Positions 34,229 through 46,394 of a stretch of DNA of 64,000 nt are shown here, one piece after another. The DNA is from Membranipora membranacea. Lineage: Eukaryota; Bryozoa; Gymnolaemata; Cheilostomatida; Membraniporidae. Numbering within the stretch: position 1 is the stretch's first letter; each line of letters opens with the position of its first letter. The translations under genes were made by a program, and so were the position numbers. The stretch lies in the NCBI GenBank assembly GCA_914767715.1, contig OU612068.1:9052001-9116000 (forward strand), in the 5' to 3' direction. The notes under the pieces were generated by a model. It did not search any database, was not told the origin of the DNA, and saw only the letters and a list, made by a program, of their open reading frames with translations.

Positions 34229-36558
34229 GATTGCTGAAAATCTCAGCCCACAGACACCTCCGATATAACCTTGTTTGGCATGAAAACATGATGCTGAAGA
34301 CAGTAGTTTCCTTGAAGATCGTCAACTTTGTAGATAAAAAAAAACAGAGATTGACACTTGACACTAAGTAAAAAAAACCCTCTTATTGGATACAATAATT
34401 ATCGATACAGTACTTTTCACTCCGCTTATGAGTACGCTTCAAATAATAAATAATGATGTTCACATTATGACATGGCAGTAATCTATATAAAAGGTGCAAT
34501 CAGGGAATGTGAGAGACAACTCACTGATACTCTGTCAACACTACAAGATATCACTTGGTAGCAGCTGATTATAAGGAGAACGGAGTAATATCATTTAAAT
34601 GTGATTCCAGGGAGACTGGATACGAGATTCAAAATAATTCACACACATTTTACATTATAATATATTACATTACTATTATAAATTATGACATTATTATATT
34701 ATATGAACTTGCCTCTGATTTGATGGTATGTAGGCCTTACAGGAAATAAAACTTTTTTTTTACCATTTCGACATTATTGCCATAGCTGTTATTAGTTTCC
34801 AACACAACACATAGACCTAGCGCGCATATATAAAGAATTGTCTTCACATGTTAATATCTCGGAAACTGACGATTGATTTCTGTATTGCTTTTTTTTTTAT
34901 GCTCACAATAACGAAAATGTTCTTATAGTTCTCACAGTGCCATAAAGGGATAATTAACAAGGTTTGATATGAAAAAATCTGTGCAGATCGAAAAGGGACA
35001 CATTTCTTAACTGCTGGAAGCATAAAACCTTAGTTTGATATGTGGTATCTCATGTTACAATCGAGGTGTTTGTCAATCAGATCAACCATACCGAAGATTA
35101 TCCAATTTCAATCCCGGCAACAGCACAGTATCAGCTGCCTTTGTAGCAATGATGAGAAGAATTGGGTAAGACAAGTTATTTTTATGATTACAAAGCTGTT
35201 TCTCTCTCAGAAAGAACTTTTTTATTACAACAGGCTCTGTCCAGATAAGTTTGAGTAACATGGGGGCTGATTTGTAGACCACCTTAATTTAATTATAACA
35301 AGTTTCAGGCTAATAAAATTAATTTTACTTCCCATAACATTTTTATCTTTATTCATTTCTTAACTGCCAAGCGATGGGATAAAATGATGCACTGGATGGA
35401 GTCTATGTTTGGCTTAATCAATAATAGGACATATTGCGTGCAAGTCCAGAATAGCAGTGGTCTAAGAGAAAATCATTACGAAAAGTCCAGTTCTGTATGG
35501 ACAGTAGCCAGTTTTATGAAAAAATCATAGTTGAGGGTTTTCGGTGCAACCCATCGTGCTTGCTAAGATATGTTTTAGATACGAAGTCAAATCCAGCACT
35601 TCGGGTTCTGAGCCGAGACCTGTAGCAGGTGCTGTATAGGATATGTCTTACAGCATACAGCACAAACAAAAATGATTTATAGGCCTTGAGTGCGGTAAGA
35701 CTGTCCCATACAGCACCTGCCAAACGTCTTAATACACCAGTGGCCTGATTTAATACCCATTCAGAAAAGGATAAATTATTGATATATGTACTTCAACAAC
35801 ATATGGGGGGGGGGGGGGGGGACTGAACCACAAACAGAATGCAAGGCAAAGTGAAAAGACACAGCGTGGGCCTGACAAACTGATGTATAGTAATTATATA
35901 TATAATTTAGTACATTCTTGAAAATGTGGGTAATCCTTCGATATAAATAACATAATAATAACTATAATAATGTTTTAGAGTAGGCATATATGAATAATAT
36001 ATATTCATTCATATCAATGAAGAGGGAGTTCATTGTTTATATGACAGCAAGTACCATGTATGGAGCTACCACTCATGTTAACCAAGCTTCATTGGTATAC
36101 CTCAGTGCCAAAGCTTATCTCCTACTCACTTATACACATACTAAACTAAAGCAAAATATATAAATCTAGCAAGTCTTCTATATTCACTTTTATTGACTTT
36201 CCACAATAATTCTAGGAAATGTCTTCCCAAGATATGTTTGATAGGATAGCTTACTGAAAACTACTACTAGTACTAGTGCATGCAGATCCTCTGTCACTTG
36301 TGGTATCAGGGATCATCTCCTTAGTCCTTGGTGACTGTTTCAACCACAACATTCATTACAAGGGTTCAACAACAACAATGATTATGTACCTAATTTCTGA
36401 ACTTATGTGCATGCCCTTGCTGCAGATCCTCTGTCTATAGTAGACACTATCTATGGTATACTGAACCAAGTTGTAATACTAACTAACTAATTTAATAGTA
36501 GTAATTCCTCCTTGACTGCACCAACCGACTGTTGTATTCAGCTTGCAGTCCCAAAGAG
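34229..36558. other. Intergenic AT-rich sequence
   Basis: No gene is supported. There is a G homopolymer at about 35807-35821 and ATAT-rich runs near 35.9-36.0 kb. Confidence 0.55.
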
Positions 36559-36621
36559 GCTCATTTCCATAGGACTGCCACAGTTCTTGATCAGGAACTG
36601 CGGCAGTCCTATGCTCATTTC
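36559..36621. mobile_element. Short hairpin insertion flanked by a 9-bp direct repeat
   Basis: The arms ataggactgccacagttc (36569-36586) and gaactgcggcagtcctat (36595-36612) pair with one mismatch. The hairpin is bracketed by gctcatttc at 36559-36567 and 36613-36621, which looks like a target-site duplication. Confidence 0.65.
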
Positions 36622-36646
36622 AGTTCACCTTGCTCCACATAGGGAT

Positions 36647-36850
36647 CAGGGATAGCTCAGTGCTAGAGGCGTGTGACTTAGGATCAACTGGTCCTGGGTT
36701 CGAGCCCCACCGGGAGCACTGTTTGTCTAGTATTACCTGACTTGGCTGTCGCGGGCCATTCACCCTAGCCGACCTGGAACAATTAACGGATGCGGACTGG
36801 CACATGCTCGAAGTCTTCAGAAATTGAAGTTGAGCATTACTCAGTACGAA
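36647..36850 (+). mobile_element. tRNA-derived SINE
   Basis: The head has a Pol III A box (tagctcagtgctagagg) and, about 45 bases later, a perfect B box (ggttcgagccc at 36697-36707). The acceptor-stem ends do not pair, so it is not a functional tRNA. A non-tRNA body of about 130 bases follows. Confidence 0.7.
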
Positions 36851-36892
36851 ATTGAGACAGCTTGCTTTTCAGATCACTTGGTTCAGTATGCA

Positions 36893-37015
36893 ACTGCATG
36901 ATGCCACAATGTTCTTCTCATTCTGCGCATGCTCAGCTCTGGGCATGAGCTGATCTCTGCAAAATTGAGTCTCGGAATTCCGAAGCCATCTGATTGGCTA
37001 CCTGCTCTGGTGACA
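36893..37015 (-). repeat. Inverted copy of the repeat at 165-275
   Basis: The run from cattctgcgcatgctcagct through tctggg-catgagctgatctctgc, aaaattgagtctcggaattc and cgaagccatctgattggcta is the reverse complement of 165-275 with almost no differences. It is a dispersed repeat of unknown class. Confidence 0.85.
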
Positions 37016-39000
37016 TATTCCCCAAAGCGTGCGGATTTGTTATCAATAGTTATCCTCTCTTGTCGTTATTAGCTGATTTTGATTGACAGTTTATGCAGGG
37101 GATATCCCATTTCCCCTTTCCAAAGTTGCAATCAGAACCCAAACTAAACTCATTGTTCTTGCACATGCGCAAATTCAAGTCACACATGATGCATACTTAG
37201 CCTTACGACACCTGCTTTGTGGTAATGATACCCTAGTTTATCAGTGATCTACATGCCCAGTCAGATCACGAGAGTCAGTATGTGTTCTTCTGCATCTATC
37301 CCAGCACCTGGACTATTTTCATGTTAGCATTGATAAAATCATTCCCATTGGTTTGCTATATTCATATTGACCAATCACCTGAGTGAAGAAGTTGAGCATC
37401 ATCAAATGCAGGTAAATACAAACAATAGCGCATTATTAAGAAACCAATTGCAGACAGTGAGGAAGTTATGACCAAGTTGGGGAGGGGAAGAATGGATATC
37501 ATTTGACTCAAAACTCAGGTAACCACTAACTGATAAAATAGAATTGTATCATTGGTGGAATCAAGGAGTTAGTGTCTAACTCCTTGGTGGAACTAGCAGT
37601 TTTCATGACTTGATCATCCGAATCAAGTCTTCATTTAATGATAGATAAGAATGGAGAAAACAAATGACACAATGAACCCTCTAACTCCTTGGACTGGTCC
37701 AACCACACACAGTATGATGATGGTACCAACTGTTAGAACAAGATCCAATCCAATGAATAATTATAGCAAGGAGTGTAGTGTAGTACTAGTAGCTTCTCTT
37801 GACAAGGTTTGTTGGTAGGGTTTCCATCCCCTTATTCACCAACAAAGCTTGTCAAAAAAGGCTACAACGACCCACCAGCTTGAGTACTCCTTTGATGGAG
37901 TACACTTGTTGTAACAAGGAGTAACACCTGTGACCTTGGTTGTTAGTATGCTGCAAAGTGCTTATTAGGTTAGTTTATTAGGCCTTCATCAGATGACAAT
38001 TCTGACAACCGCTTTGTTTGATGAGACCCCAATACTCGGGCTGGTTGATGCAGTGAGTATGTCTCAACAGTAAATGTGAAAATTAAACGGTAACTAGGAG
38101 AAATCTGGCTTTCTAACCAGCATTGATACAGTAGACAGTTGCAAGATATGCTCATGTTTTGAGAATTCGACTTAGGCATTTAGCATGTTGACCCAAACTT
38201 AATGTTCTCGCTGTTATTGGTGGCCTATTGGGTTTGCCTCAGGCTTGCCTATTAAAGTTGTCACAGCAAGATGGCTTTGTAATAGCTAGCATTCATACTC
38301 CAAACACATCAAGATGGGTACAAAACAGTTATGCGTACATGCATGTTTTGGTATGCATCATTTGCTGATACAAGCCCATCCAGTCTGACAGGATTGAAAC
38401 CTACGTCACATCCAGTGGCGACAGTTGCGGCTGGATTGGTTTGTCACATTGACAATGAGTGGTCCAAACCCGTTGGTTTCTTTAACAACCCCATTTGCCT
38501 CCATGAATTTCATGTCCAAATGTTTTGATCGTGTCCAAATTCGATCATTTATAACAACGAACAGGCGGATGCGCCATGTTACAATAATACATGTCTCGCA
38601 GCAATACTACAATAATACCTGCAGGATTTTACAACACTGATGTGATGCGATAAGTTTTTTTGGCATTTAATCACCTTCCTGAACCATACTGTAAACTGGT
38701 AGTCCATCCATAAGCCCATCAATTTTCAAATGGACATATCTCAGAGAAGACATCTCCCAAGCAAAATAATCTCTTTTAAAGGTTTCTCTTATTATTTGTA
38801 TTGCTATCTTTTGGTACTTGCAGATCATCTTGCACTGTGCCAGGTCTAATACTCCAACAAGGATATCCAACACAACACACATTGCTGAAACAGTCACTCG
38901 AATATGTGATTAGTCTATGAGCAATAGGTAAATATTGTTTTACTCTTCATGAAATGGTTCGGTTGGAAATACAACAGTAACTCTGAGGTGATTCTAAATA
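37016..39000. other. Intergenic, with small hairpins and unassigned frames
   Basis: I find no supported gene. A hairpin (caaggagtta-gtgtc-taactccttg) lies near 37561-37586. Frames on both strands at 38331-38897 look protein-like in places (minus strand: DILVGVLDLAQCKMICKYQK), but I could place no domain or gene model. Confidence 0.5.
37789..37865. mobile_element. Foldback element, TGTCTTGACAAGC family, copy 2
   Basis: The left arm gtagcttctcttgacaaggt and right arm aacaaagcttgtcaaaaaag (continuing gctac) pair around a loop of about 24 bases. Confidence 0.75.
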
Positions 39001-39045
39001 ATTTAAATGCTCTTGTGTCTTTAGAACTAGTTGCACTTTTATGGC

Positions 39046-42000
39046 ATGGAGATGGATCACAATGTCAGCTATGCTAAAAGACTGAAGTCCCGGGTGTCCA
39101 ATTTCTTTTTGGTGAGTAAATCTACATTGACTTCCATTACTAACAAACAGTTACGAGCAGGTAATCATGCCACTTTCACATTTCAAATGACTTTAAATGC
39201 AAAATATAGAAACACTTAACTTTGTAATATTTAATTTGGAATAATTTCAGTGGCATCCTCTGATGATGAAAATTTACACTGTTTTTCAGTCTAATGCGAA
39301 ACCCTCGAAGAGTGACGATGGAAATGGTGCCGGAAGATATAGTTCAAGCGAAGACATAGTAAGAAACAAACAAATAGCTGTCCGATTCAATGATGATGAG
39401 AGCGGTTATCATTTCAACAAATATTACATAGTTACATGGATATATTCTCCTTAACACTATCTATGATAACATTTGTATAAGTATGATGTACTTTCATAGT
39501 AAGTTATTCCTGCAGAGCGATTGTCTCTATCAAGATCACTGTATTTTCCTTCTTTTTTAGACCATCAAGCCGAATGATTTCTTTGACGATCTGCAGATAT
39601 TTGACACAAAGAAAGAGATCACATGTTTGACAGTGGTAGATGATAAAAGGTGAGATCAGATCAGATTTGGAAATGTTTTTATATTATGAAATAGATAATT
39701 TTACGCTTTGTGGGTTCACATTGAAGAGGGTTTGGTGTCCTACAATATAACTATCACAACTATTTTCCATTTAAATATATGATTCAATTGTGCTGCAAAA
39801 ACAACACTGTTCTCGCTGTTGAAGGAGTTCCATGTGCTTACAACGAAAGAATTATCCCACATTGAATGGAGACCTCATTGAATTTCTACCACACACTCAA
39901 ATTAACGAAAATAACTCAGCTGTTGGTCCAACACCTCTATTTATTTCCCCATTGCTTTACATGCCAACTATGTTGACTTGTCACCTCAATAAGCCTGCTT
40001 CAGGTTCTTTCAATTCGTTAACCAGACCACTCAAAATGATAGTATGCTCCTGGTCTTCCATATTGGTGACTATGGGTTGAAAAATGCCTGTCAGAATTTT
40101 TCAGTGGCCCCATATATAAGACCATTGCATTTTTCACACATTTCCGGTCTGATTTTCATTCGTCCACCCGTATGCATTTATTGGCCGTAAAATGATTTTA
40201 CAAAAACAATTTCAAACTTTAAATCAATAAATTTCCATTGCAAATACTCCTGAGAATATTTACACATTCAATTTCGCTGACAGCAGTGCTTTTGAATTGC
40301 TTACAGACCCATTTGTCATCACTCATACTAATCAATTTATTTGAGGAGGGGTGCAAAAAGTTGACCTTGACCGAATTACAGGTGTATTACCGTTAGGAAA
40401 CTTGTACTCAGCTGGTTCACATATAGACTATTCTTTGCAGCTAGCTCTTACCTAGATATCAGCTTGCTCAATTACTCTTTTTTTTCTTCAGAATCGCTGT
40501 CGGCTTGGAAACAGGAGAAGTCTACGTATATGATGTACATGTAAGTAACAGTTGAACAGATGAAGTATGAGGCAATATGTCTCTTCGATGAAAGTATTTG
40601 TACTTGCCATGCTTAGCTACATATAATGATAATAATAATATACTAATAAATACTAATAAATAAATAATAATATAAATGTAAAAAACTCGCTGTAGAAGTC
40701 AGGATTCGGCAAAGCAGTGGTAATCTTCCAAGTTTAAAACCTGAATAGCAGTTTTTTTGCGATGCTTGCCGCCTATGATTGACTTAGGATAGACACTTTA
40801 CTTTAGTGAGTTGAGCATTCAGGACCCTTAGGTCTTGACAAGCTTAGTTTAGTAGCTTTATTTCGCTGCCAGTACAATATTTATATGAATAATTGGAGAC
40901 TCACATCATTTCACTTACTTTTGGAGTTGGTAAGAGTCTTGGACAGTCAGCCCCCTAGTGTTAAAGGTCCTGGGTTCGAATCACACTGCAGTCTACTGGG
41001 GTTTGCTTGGCCCCCAGGTGTGCTCCGACCTGCCTACAAACTGAGAGCAAAATGGCGCAGAAATTGGCTGATTGTTCTGCCGATGCATACTTGTTGTGAT
41101 TGGCATACATGGCAACTGTCCAGATTTTCCTGCCCTTTTCATTCATCAGACACTAGCTTTTGGAGAAACCTTCTCTTGATGGATGGTGTAAAAATGGGAA
41201 CATTGTCTTCTCTTTTTCTCACAGTTTGAGTGTGCAATCTAAGAGTTCCAGGGAGTTATAAATCATACGTCCAGTGTGGGCTACGCCACTAAACACTTCG
41301 CTAAATTTATTAATTACGGCCACATCATCCTGTTTCATTCTCATCTCACAACAAATCAAGTTCCAAAGCTATGGTCAGATTGAGAGACTGTAAGTTTGCT
41401 CTATTATTAGGGTAAGCGCCATGCATTTAAGTGCGTGACGTAGCAATTTTTATTTACAATAACATATTGCAAATTTTCATTGTTATTGCCATTGTAGCGT
41501 TGTTATGGGATATTTTCTTGTTATTGTTTGTACAGCTTGGTAGAGGACCCTCTGTGCTGAGATACCACAGGAACAAGGTGATCAGAATACTCAATGTACC
41601 AAACTCATCTCTGAAGCTCATATTCTCTTTGGGCGCAGATAAGCTCATTATAATATCCTTTTCATGCTGAACCGACCATACAGTTCTAGTACGCAGGGAC
41701 AATTGAGATTATTAGATAAATTTACATAGAAAGGCGGTAGGTTACAGTTTAAACTAACTGGATAATGAGGGCAAAATGTTGATAGAGCCTTGCATATTCC
41801 AATGAAAACCTAACTTTCAGCTCTCTTGATTGTGTGCTGTGTGATGGGACAATTCGTTAACATGCCTTAACCGTAACATATAAACTTATGGGAGGTCGAT
41901 ACAGAAACTATGACAAAATGTTTTATGGTGGACCACATCCCAAGGTAAGTGACCTCGCTCGCTGTATTATAACCCTATCACATGTACTGTGTGAATAGAG

Positions 42001-45000
42001 TGGCAATGGTGGGATGGATTGAGCTTGTGGGAGATGAGTGTACGATTCCAAGTAGGGATAAGCAGGCTTGCTAATTAGCACCATCAACCCAATCCTGCAG
42101 AATGATGAGATACTTAGGAGAGTGAATTCTCAACTCGGAGACTTGGGCCAGAGGTTTCAATCCCTTTTATAATATACCGCTAAGTATTAGAATAATAATT
42201 AGCAAATGAATTTAAAACAAAAACTTGATAGCTCTCCCCTATTTATTTTGCCCAGAACAATGTTAGTTATGCACCAACATGGCAAGGACATAACGCTCCT
42301 CTGCGGTGATGAGAACAAAACACTTGACATCCTCCGATACGAACGGTTACCAGACAATGAAATAAATGTGCAAAAGGACCCCTATCCCATCGAAAGGACT
42401 GAAAATGCAGGTTTGTTCCCTTTTTTATTTATAGCTGATTAAATCTTGGAAAGATTGAGCTATCATTTAGTGGGTCAAATTTCAGTTGAAAGATTCTTGA
42501 TTTAATCATTGTTATGCTAACTAGGACCAGACAGTGCCACATCCTCTCCTCGGTTGACAGTAGCTAATCAATTGAATCCTGCAAACTAATATTTGAGTCT
42601 CGTGCCGTCTTTGCAGCTCTGCTTGCACTCTGTTGTAATCTGAAGGCCTTGTACTGCAATTATCGGCACGGGTAGTTCTCCCTGATCTCAAGAATGATTT
42701 TCTCTCCGTGATCTATGAGATAGTACATGTTTTTATTTCAGGCCAGGTTGTGGATTTGGTTGAAATGCACAACCATGTTGTCTGCATGGCCTCAGACTTT
42801 GTGGGTGAGTTTACTGACAATATTAAGAGGTTTACAGTTCATTGAGCAATACCTATGTGCACAAATAGTCAAAAAGCCAGCTGAAATCCGTCTTTAAAGT
42901 CCCACGTGGATGGAGCCACAGGGATGATGATCAACACCATTTTTGAAAAATCTGTTTATAATAGTAACAATATATAGAGGCTGAAGCTTATTACGGGAAG
43001 TATAGAGGCAATGATGTCATCAGACCGGCATCAAGGCTGACAAGGTTTTTGGCTGAGGCCGACATTTTCTCTCTCAGTATCACATGGCGACACGTATTGA
43101 ACACCTGCTTTTGTGGTGTCCTACACGTCCCCCATCGCTGAAAAAATTCTAAATAGTACATGTCTTCATTTCCAGATATCTATAATAAACAGTGGGGTGC
43201 AGATGATAGCACTAATCCCTCACACTTGGGGCTCACAATGGAAGGAAAAGAATATTACAACTTCCGTTATGTCTGTCATGACCTGGCATACGTGAAAACA
43301 TGCGCAATAAAGGTCGCTGGTAAGTTTATAGAACCTACAGTTATAGATTTAAAAGTCCCAGATTTTTGCCAAGCTGTTTGGGGATTGTTGCTGGGTATTC
43401 ATTATACATGGTTGAGCCAAAATCTCATATAAACAGAGGGCAACATTTGAAATTCGGTAGGTAGGTTGTAAGATCTTATAACTGACTGGTAGCGGCACTC
43501 TTTTACCGTTACAAAATTTAGTAGCTTTTGTGGAGATGTGTTGTTCTTTTTCAATTTAATGAAAATGACTATCCGAGAGCTCATTGTGGTTGTGTGTTTT
43601 TTTTTCAGATGAAAAAGTTGCTCTTGGGACTTCGCTGGTACAAAAGAATCAGAGTATTGGAGGAGTGTTTATAATGGACTTATCCAATAATAACCATCAG
43701 AAACCTTACGAAATATCTCTAGACAGCCCTGTGAAATCTCTAAGGATGCTAAATGAGGTAAGCAGGCTCGTTAAAGGCTACATGTATATGACAGCTATAA
43801 TTTTTCTTATATCGTTGTAAAGCTCACAATCAGACTAAGGGAACCAGAGGAACCTTGTGTGCGCCAAACCTGCCATAAATTAAAGAGATATAAAAGTTCT
43901 AGAATTTGGTAACCATTGGGTAAGTCAAGGATTCATCTCCCCTGCAGAAAGAGCAAGCAGAAGAGCAGAGAAGGTATGGGTATAAGGCATGTGCAACAAA
44001 TAAAGAGAGCTATCATAATAAATGCCTTATAATACTAGATCACTTGAGATTGGATTTGATTTCTAAGCTTACTGTCTCCACTGCATACTTGGAGCCTATG
44101 GTTGAGGGGCAACTCCAAAAGTCAAAAATGAATTTTTCAAAAAATCTTAAAATAACAGAGAATTTGTCAGCATCTTGAGAACCTACGAGGTTATGTAACT
44201 TCTCGAGCTCTTTGAAATGATATATAGTGACCCTGCACTTGTCATTATATGGCTTTTAATATTCTCCTAAGTTTGGTCCCAGCCAAGAGGCCTAATCTAC
44301 CCTAGAGGAGTGTTTGCAGAATGCCATGTACGCCCTCTTCATTTTATTCAAACTCCTACTTTACTCCAGCTAACACTCACTTCTGATGACAACGCGCTCA
44401 CATATCACATGATTTTACTTGATATATTTTATTTTAAGTATTGTATACTGTTGTGCTAAAAATGTGCCCAGTAAATGGCCATCCGCCACACATCTCTATA
44501 GAAAGGCCATCCGCTTATGACAAATACCCATCCAGGCATCCTGTTGGGACTTGGACTACCGGATTGGTTTATTTTGTCGCCCCTATGAAGGATGTCTACA
44601 ACCCATCTGACTCTGTTGCAAACCCATCCGACTCTGTCAAATGCATGTCCGGATGCCTTTGATTCAACTGGATGCCTATTTGACATCCGGCGGTTGTCCA
44701 AGTGCTAACCGTATGTTCATTTTGCAGTCACTGGATGCCACGCGAACATCGGGCCGCTGCCAAATAGGCATTCGGATGGGTTCTTAACGCAGCATATGCT
44801 TACCCTAAAGCTTATTAACCATAATGTATCGCTTATCATGGGAGCTATTCTTAAAAACTAAGAAAGATGCTCATTATTTCCTAGGCGTGGATTTGTGCGA
44901 TGTGTGAGAGAACCATACAGCTGATTAGTATAACAGACACAGGCAGTATGAAACTAAACTGGAAACAGGAAGTCGGTTACGCTTCTCATCCGTTACATTC

Positions 45001-46394
45001 AATAACGGCAGCCGACGCAAGGTACGAGGAGCTACTAAGTGTAATCTGTCAGCAATGGTGTTATTTTCAAAAATAATTTTATGTGGCCTGTGTTTTATCC
45101 AACCTGCTCTGAACACATTTTGTCCAGTTGTGCAGCCATTGTCAAAATTTGCGGGGCCAGACCATGGAATGTGGAGTATTCCACTAAAGTGATATGACTA
45201 GTGTGCACTCTTGGTTTTCAATCTTTACAAAGGTAAAATTTCCCCCTGTAGATGCGGATCAATAATACTACTTCCTACTTTTATGATAAAGCATACCTCG
45301 CCCCGGCAGTAAACTCTGACCTGATAGACCAAAACAATGTTATTTACCTCACATTATTCTGCGTTGAAAGGAGAGTTATGTTTTATTATCAGAAGTGTTT
45401 TCAATAATAATTAAATATAGCTTTCGGCTATATTCATCATGCTATATGCGCAGAACACTACGGTATATTATATTTGGTGCGCGTGCACAACAGGCCTATT
45501 TCTAGTAGATGTTTTTGTGCCTGCTTATATAAGCGTGTTTATCATGTAGAGCAAACACCTGATCTCACTATGCTTTGCCGCTCTTTTTTTAGGTTTCTAG
45601 TCGTGTTACCAGAGAATAGCATTGTAGCCCATGTGTTGGATTATAGCCAGTTTCCTGTTGATAAGAAGTCAGTCAACAACTTCAACGGCAAACTGATAAA
45701 TGCTAACACCATCATAGCACATGACAATCAGATACAGGTCGGTGTAAGACTCGCGTACTCATATCCCAAAACTATCTGGGAAGCATATCTGTAGATATTG
45801 TCATGAAACTAGTCTGAGCCCCAGACTCTTGGCCCCAGACTCTTGCCCCCTATTCAACGGCCCCCTAATCTGAATATTAGGTGACCTCCTTCCACCACAA
45901 CTTTGGCCCAAGCTGCTTACTTGACTTGTGTTGCTATGATTATCATATTGCAGTGTCTATTGATCGTTTTGTTAGGCTGTATCCTGTCTCAAAGATGGTG
46001 CTCTGGTAACAAGAGGTGGTGATTCTCTCATCATTGTTTGGCGTGTAGGTGTTATCTGTGTATGACTCTAAATTTTTTATCGATGCGGATAGCTGCGCAA
46101 AAATTATTTTCAATTTCCTACAGGATGATAGTAAACACAGGTTTAATTGAATTTGGTGCCCCGGTACAAAATAGTGGGTAGGCTATTGGTATGCAACAGT
46201 ATTCACCAGAGAACTGTTCCGATTTGTGTATATATTTCATTATTTTTCGTTCAATTGGTTAATAGTTATTTGTGAACGATGGAAGACGTGCTCTCACTTA
46301 ATTATTTTATTGCTGTTTGCAGAATAGAGACAAAGAAACACTTCGGCTTATGATGTCTGTCCGGGAAAGCAGCAGGCATTCTAGTGTGGGGTAA
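39046..46394 (+). CDS. WD40 beta-propeller protein, 14 exons, WDR41-like (tentative)
   Basis: My exons are 39046-39111, 39251-39358 (or starting 39290), 39561-39649, 40492-40540, 41536-41652, 41886-41944, 42256-42410, 42742-42804, 43176-43319, 43609-43757, 44885-45021, 45593-45737, 45976-46044 and 46323-46394. All phases agree, giving about 473 aa. WD-type strands are clear: LETGEVYVYDV, a repeat ending GADKLII plus LWEVDTET, SIGGVFIMDL, ARFLVVLPENSIVAHVLDY and a last repeat GALVTRGGDSLIIVW. That last repeat is followed by a short basic tail. The length and the last blade plus tail resemble WDR41, the C9orf72-SMCR8 partner at lysosomes, but I rank that at about one in three. Intron 5 (41653-41885) is AT-AC. 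An AATAAA follows near 46825. Confidence 0.75.
40931..41150 (+). mobile_element. tRNA-derived SINE in intron 4 of the WD40 gene
   Basis: A B box (ggttcgaatca, in cctgggttcgaatcacact, near 40973) follows an A-box-like ttggtaagagtcttgg about 45 bases upstream. A GC-richer body with cccaggtgtgctccgacctg follows. The open frame here is part of the SINE, not an exon. Confidence 0.6.
41653..41885 (+). other. U12-type AT-AC intron in the WD40 gene
   Basis: The donor is ATATCCTTTT, the minor-spliceosome consensus. A branch-site match TGCCTTAAC lies at 41863-41871, and the intron ends AAAC at 41885, about 14 bases after the branch adenosine. No GT-AG choice keeps the frame here. Using AT-AC joins GADKLII to LWEVDTET in phase 0 and completes a WD strand. 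Confidence 0.8.
44440..44790. repeat. Degenerate CATCCG/CGGATG-rich repeat in intron 10 of the WD40 gene
   Basis: Short blocks such as ccatccgc, cccatccgactctgt and cggatgcc recur in both orientations, so the region can fold. It is non-coding and probably a MITE or satellite remnant. Confidence 0.55.

Noticed and set aside
36647-36720. Possible functional tRNA gene
   Set aside because: The A and B boxes are good, but the acceptor-stem ends do not pair and a non-tRNA body follows, as in a SINE.
38331-38897. Protein-like frames on both strands
   Set aside because: One minus-strand frame (38667-38897) follows a good acceptor-like tract, but I found no matching exons and no family. It remains unassigned.
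44727-44780. Acceptor-like TTTTGCAG followed by a short open frame in the WD40 gene
   Set aside because: It lies inside a repeat-rich intron, ends in a stop after 16 codons, and is not needed: exons 43609-43757 and 44885-45021 join in phase.
45130-45172. Possible extra WD40-gene exon after a TTTTGTCCAG acceptor
   Set aside because: Joining exon 44885-45021 directly to 45593-45737 keeps phase and gives a good WD strand (ADARFLVVLPENS). Inserting this exon breaks the phase.
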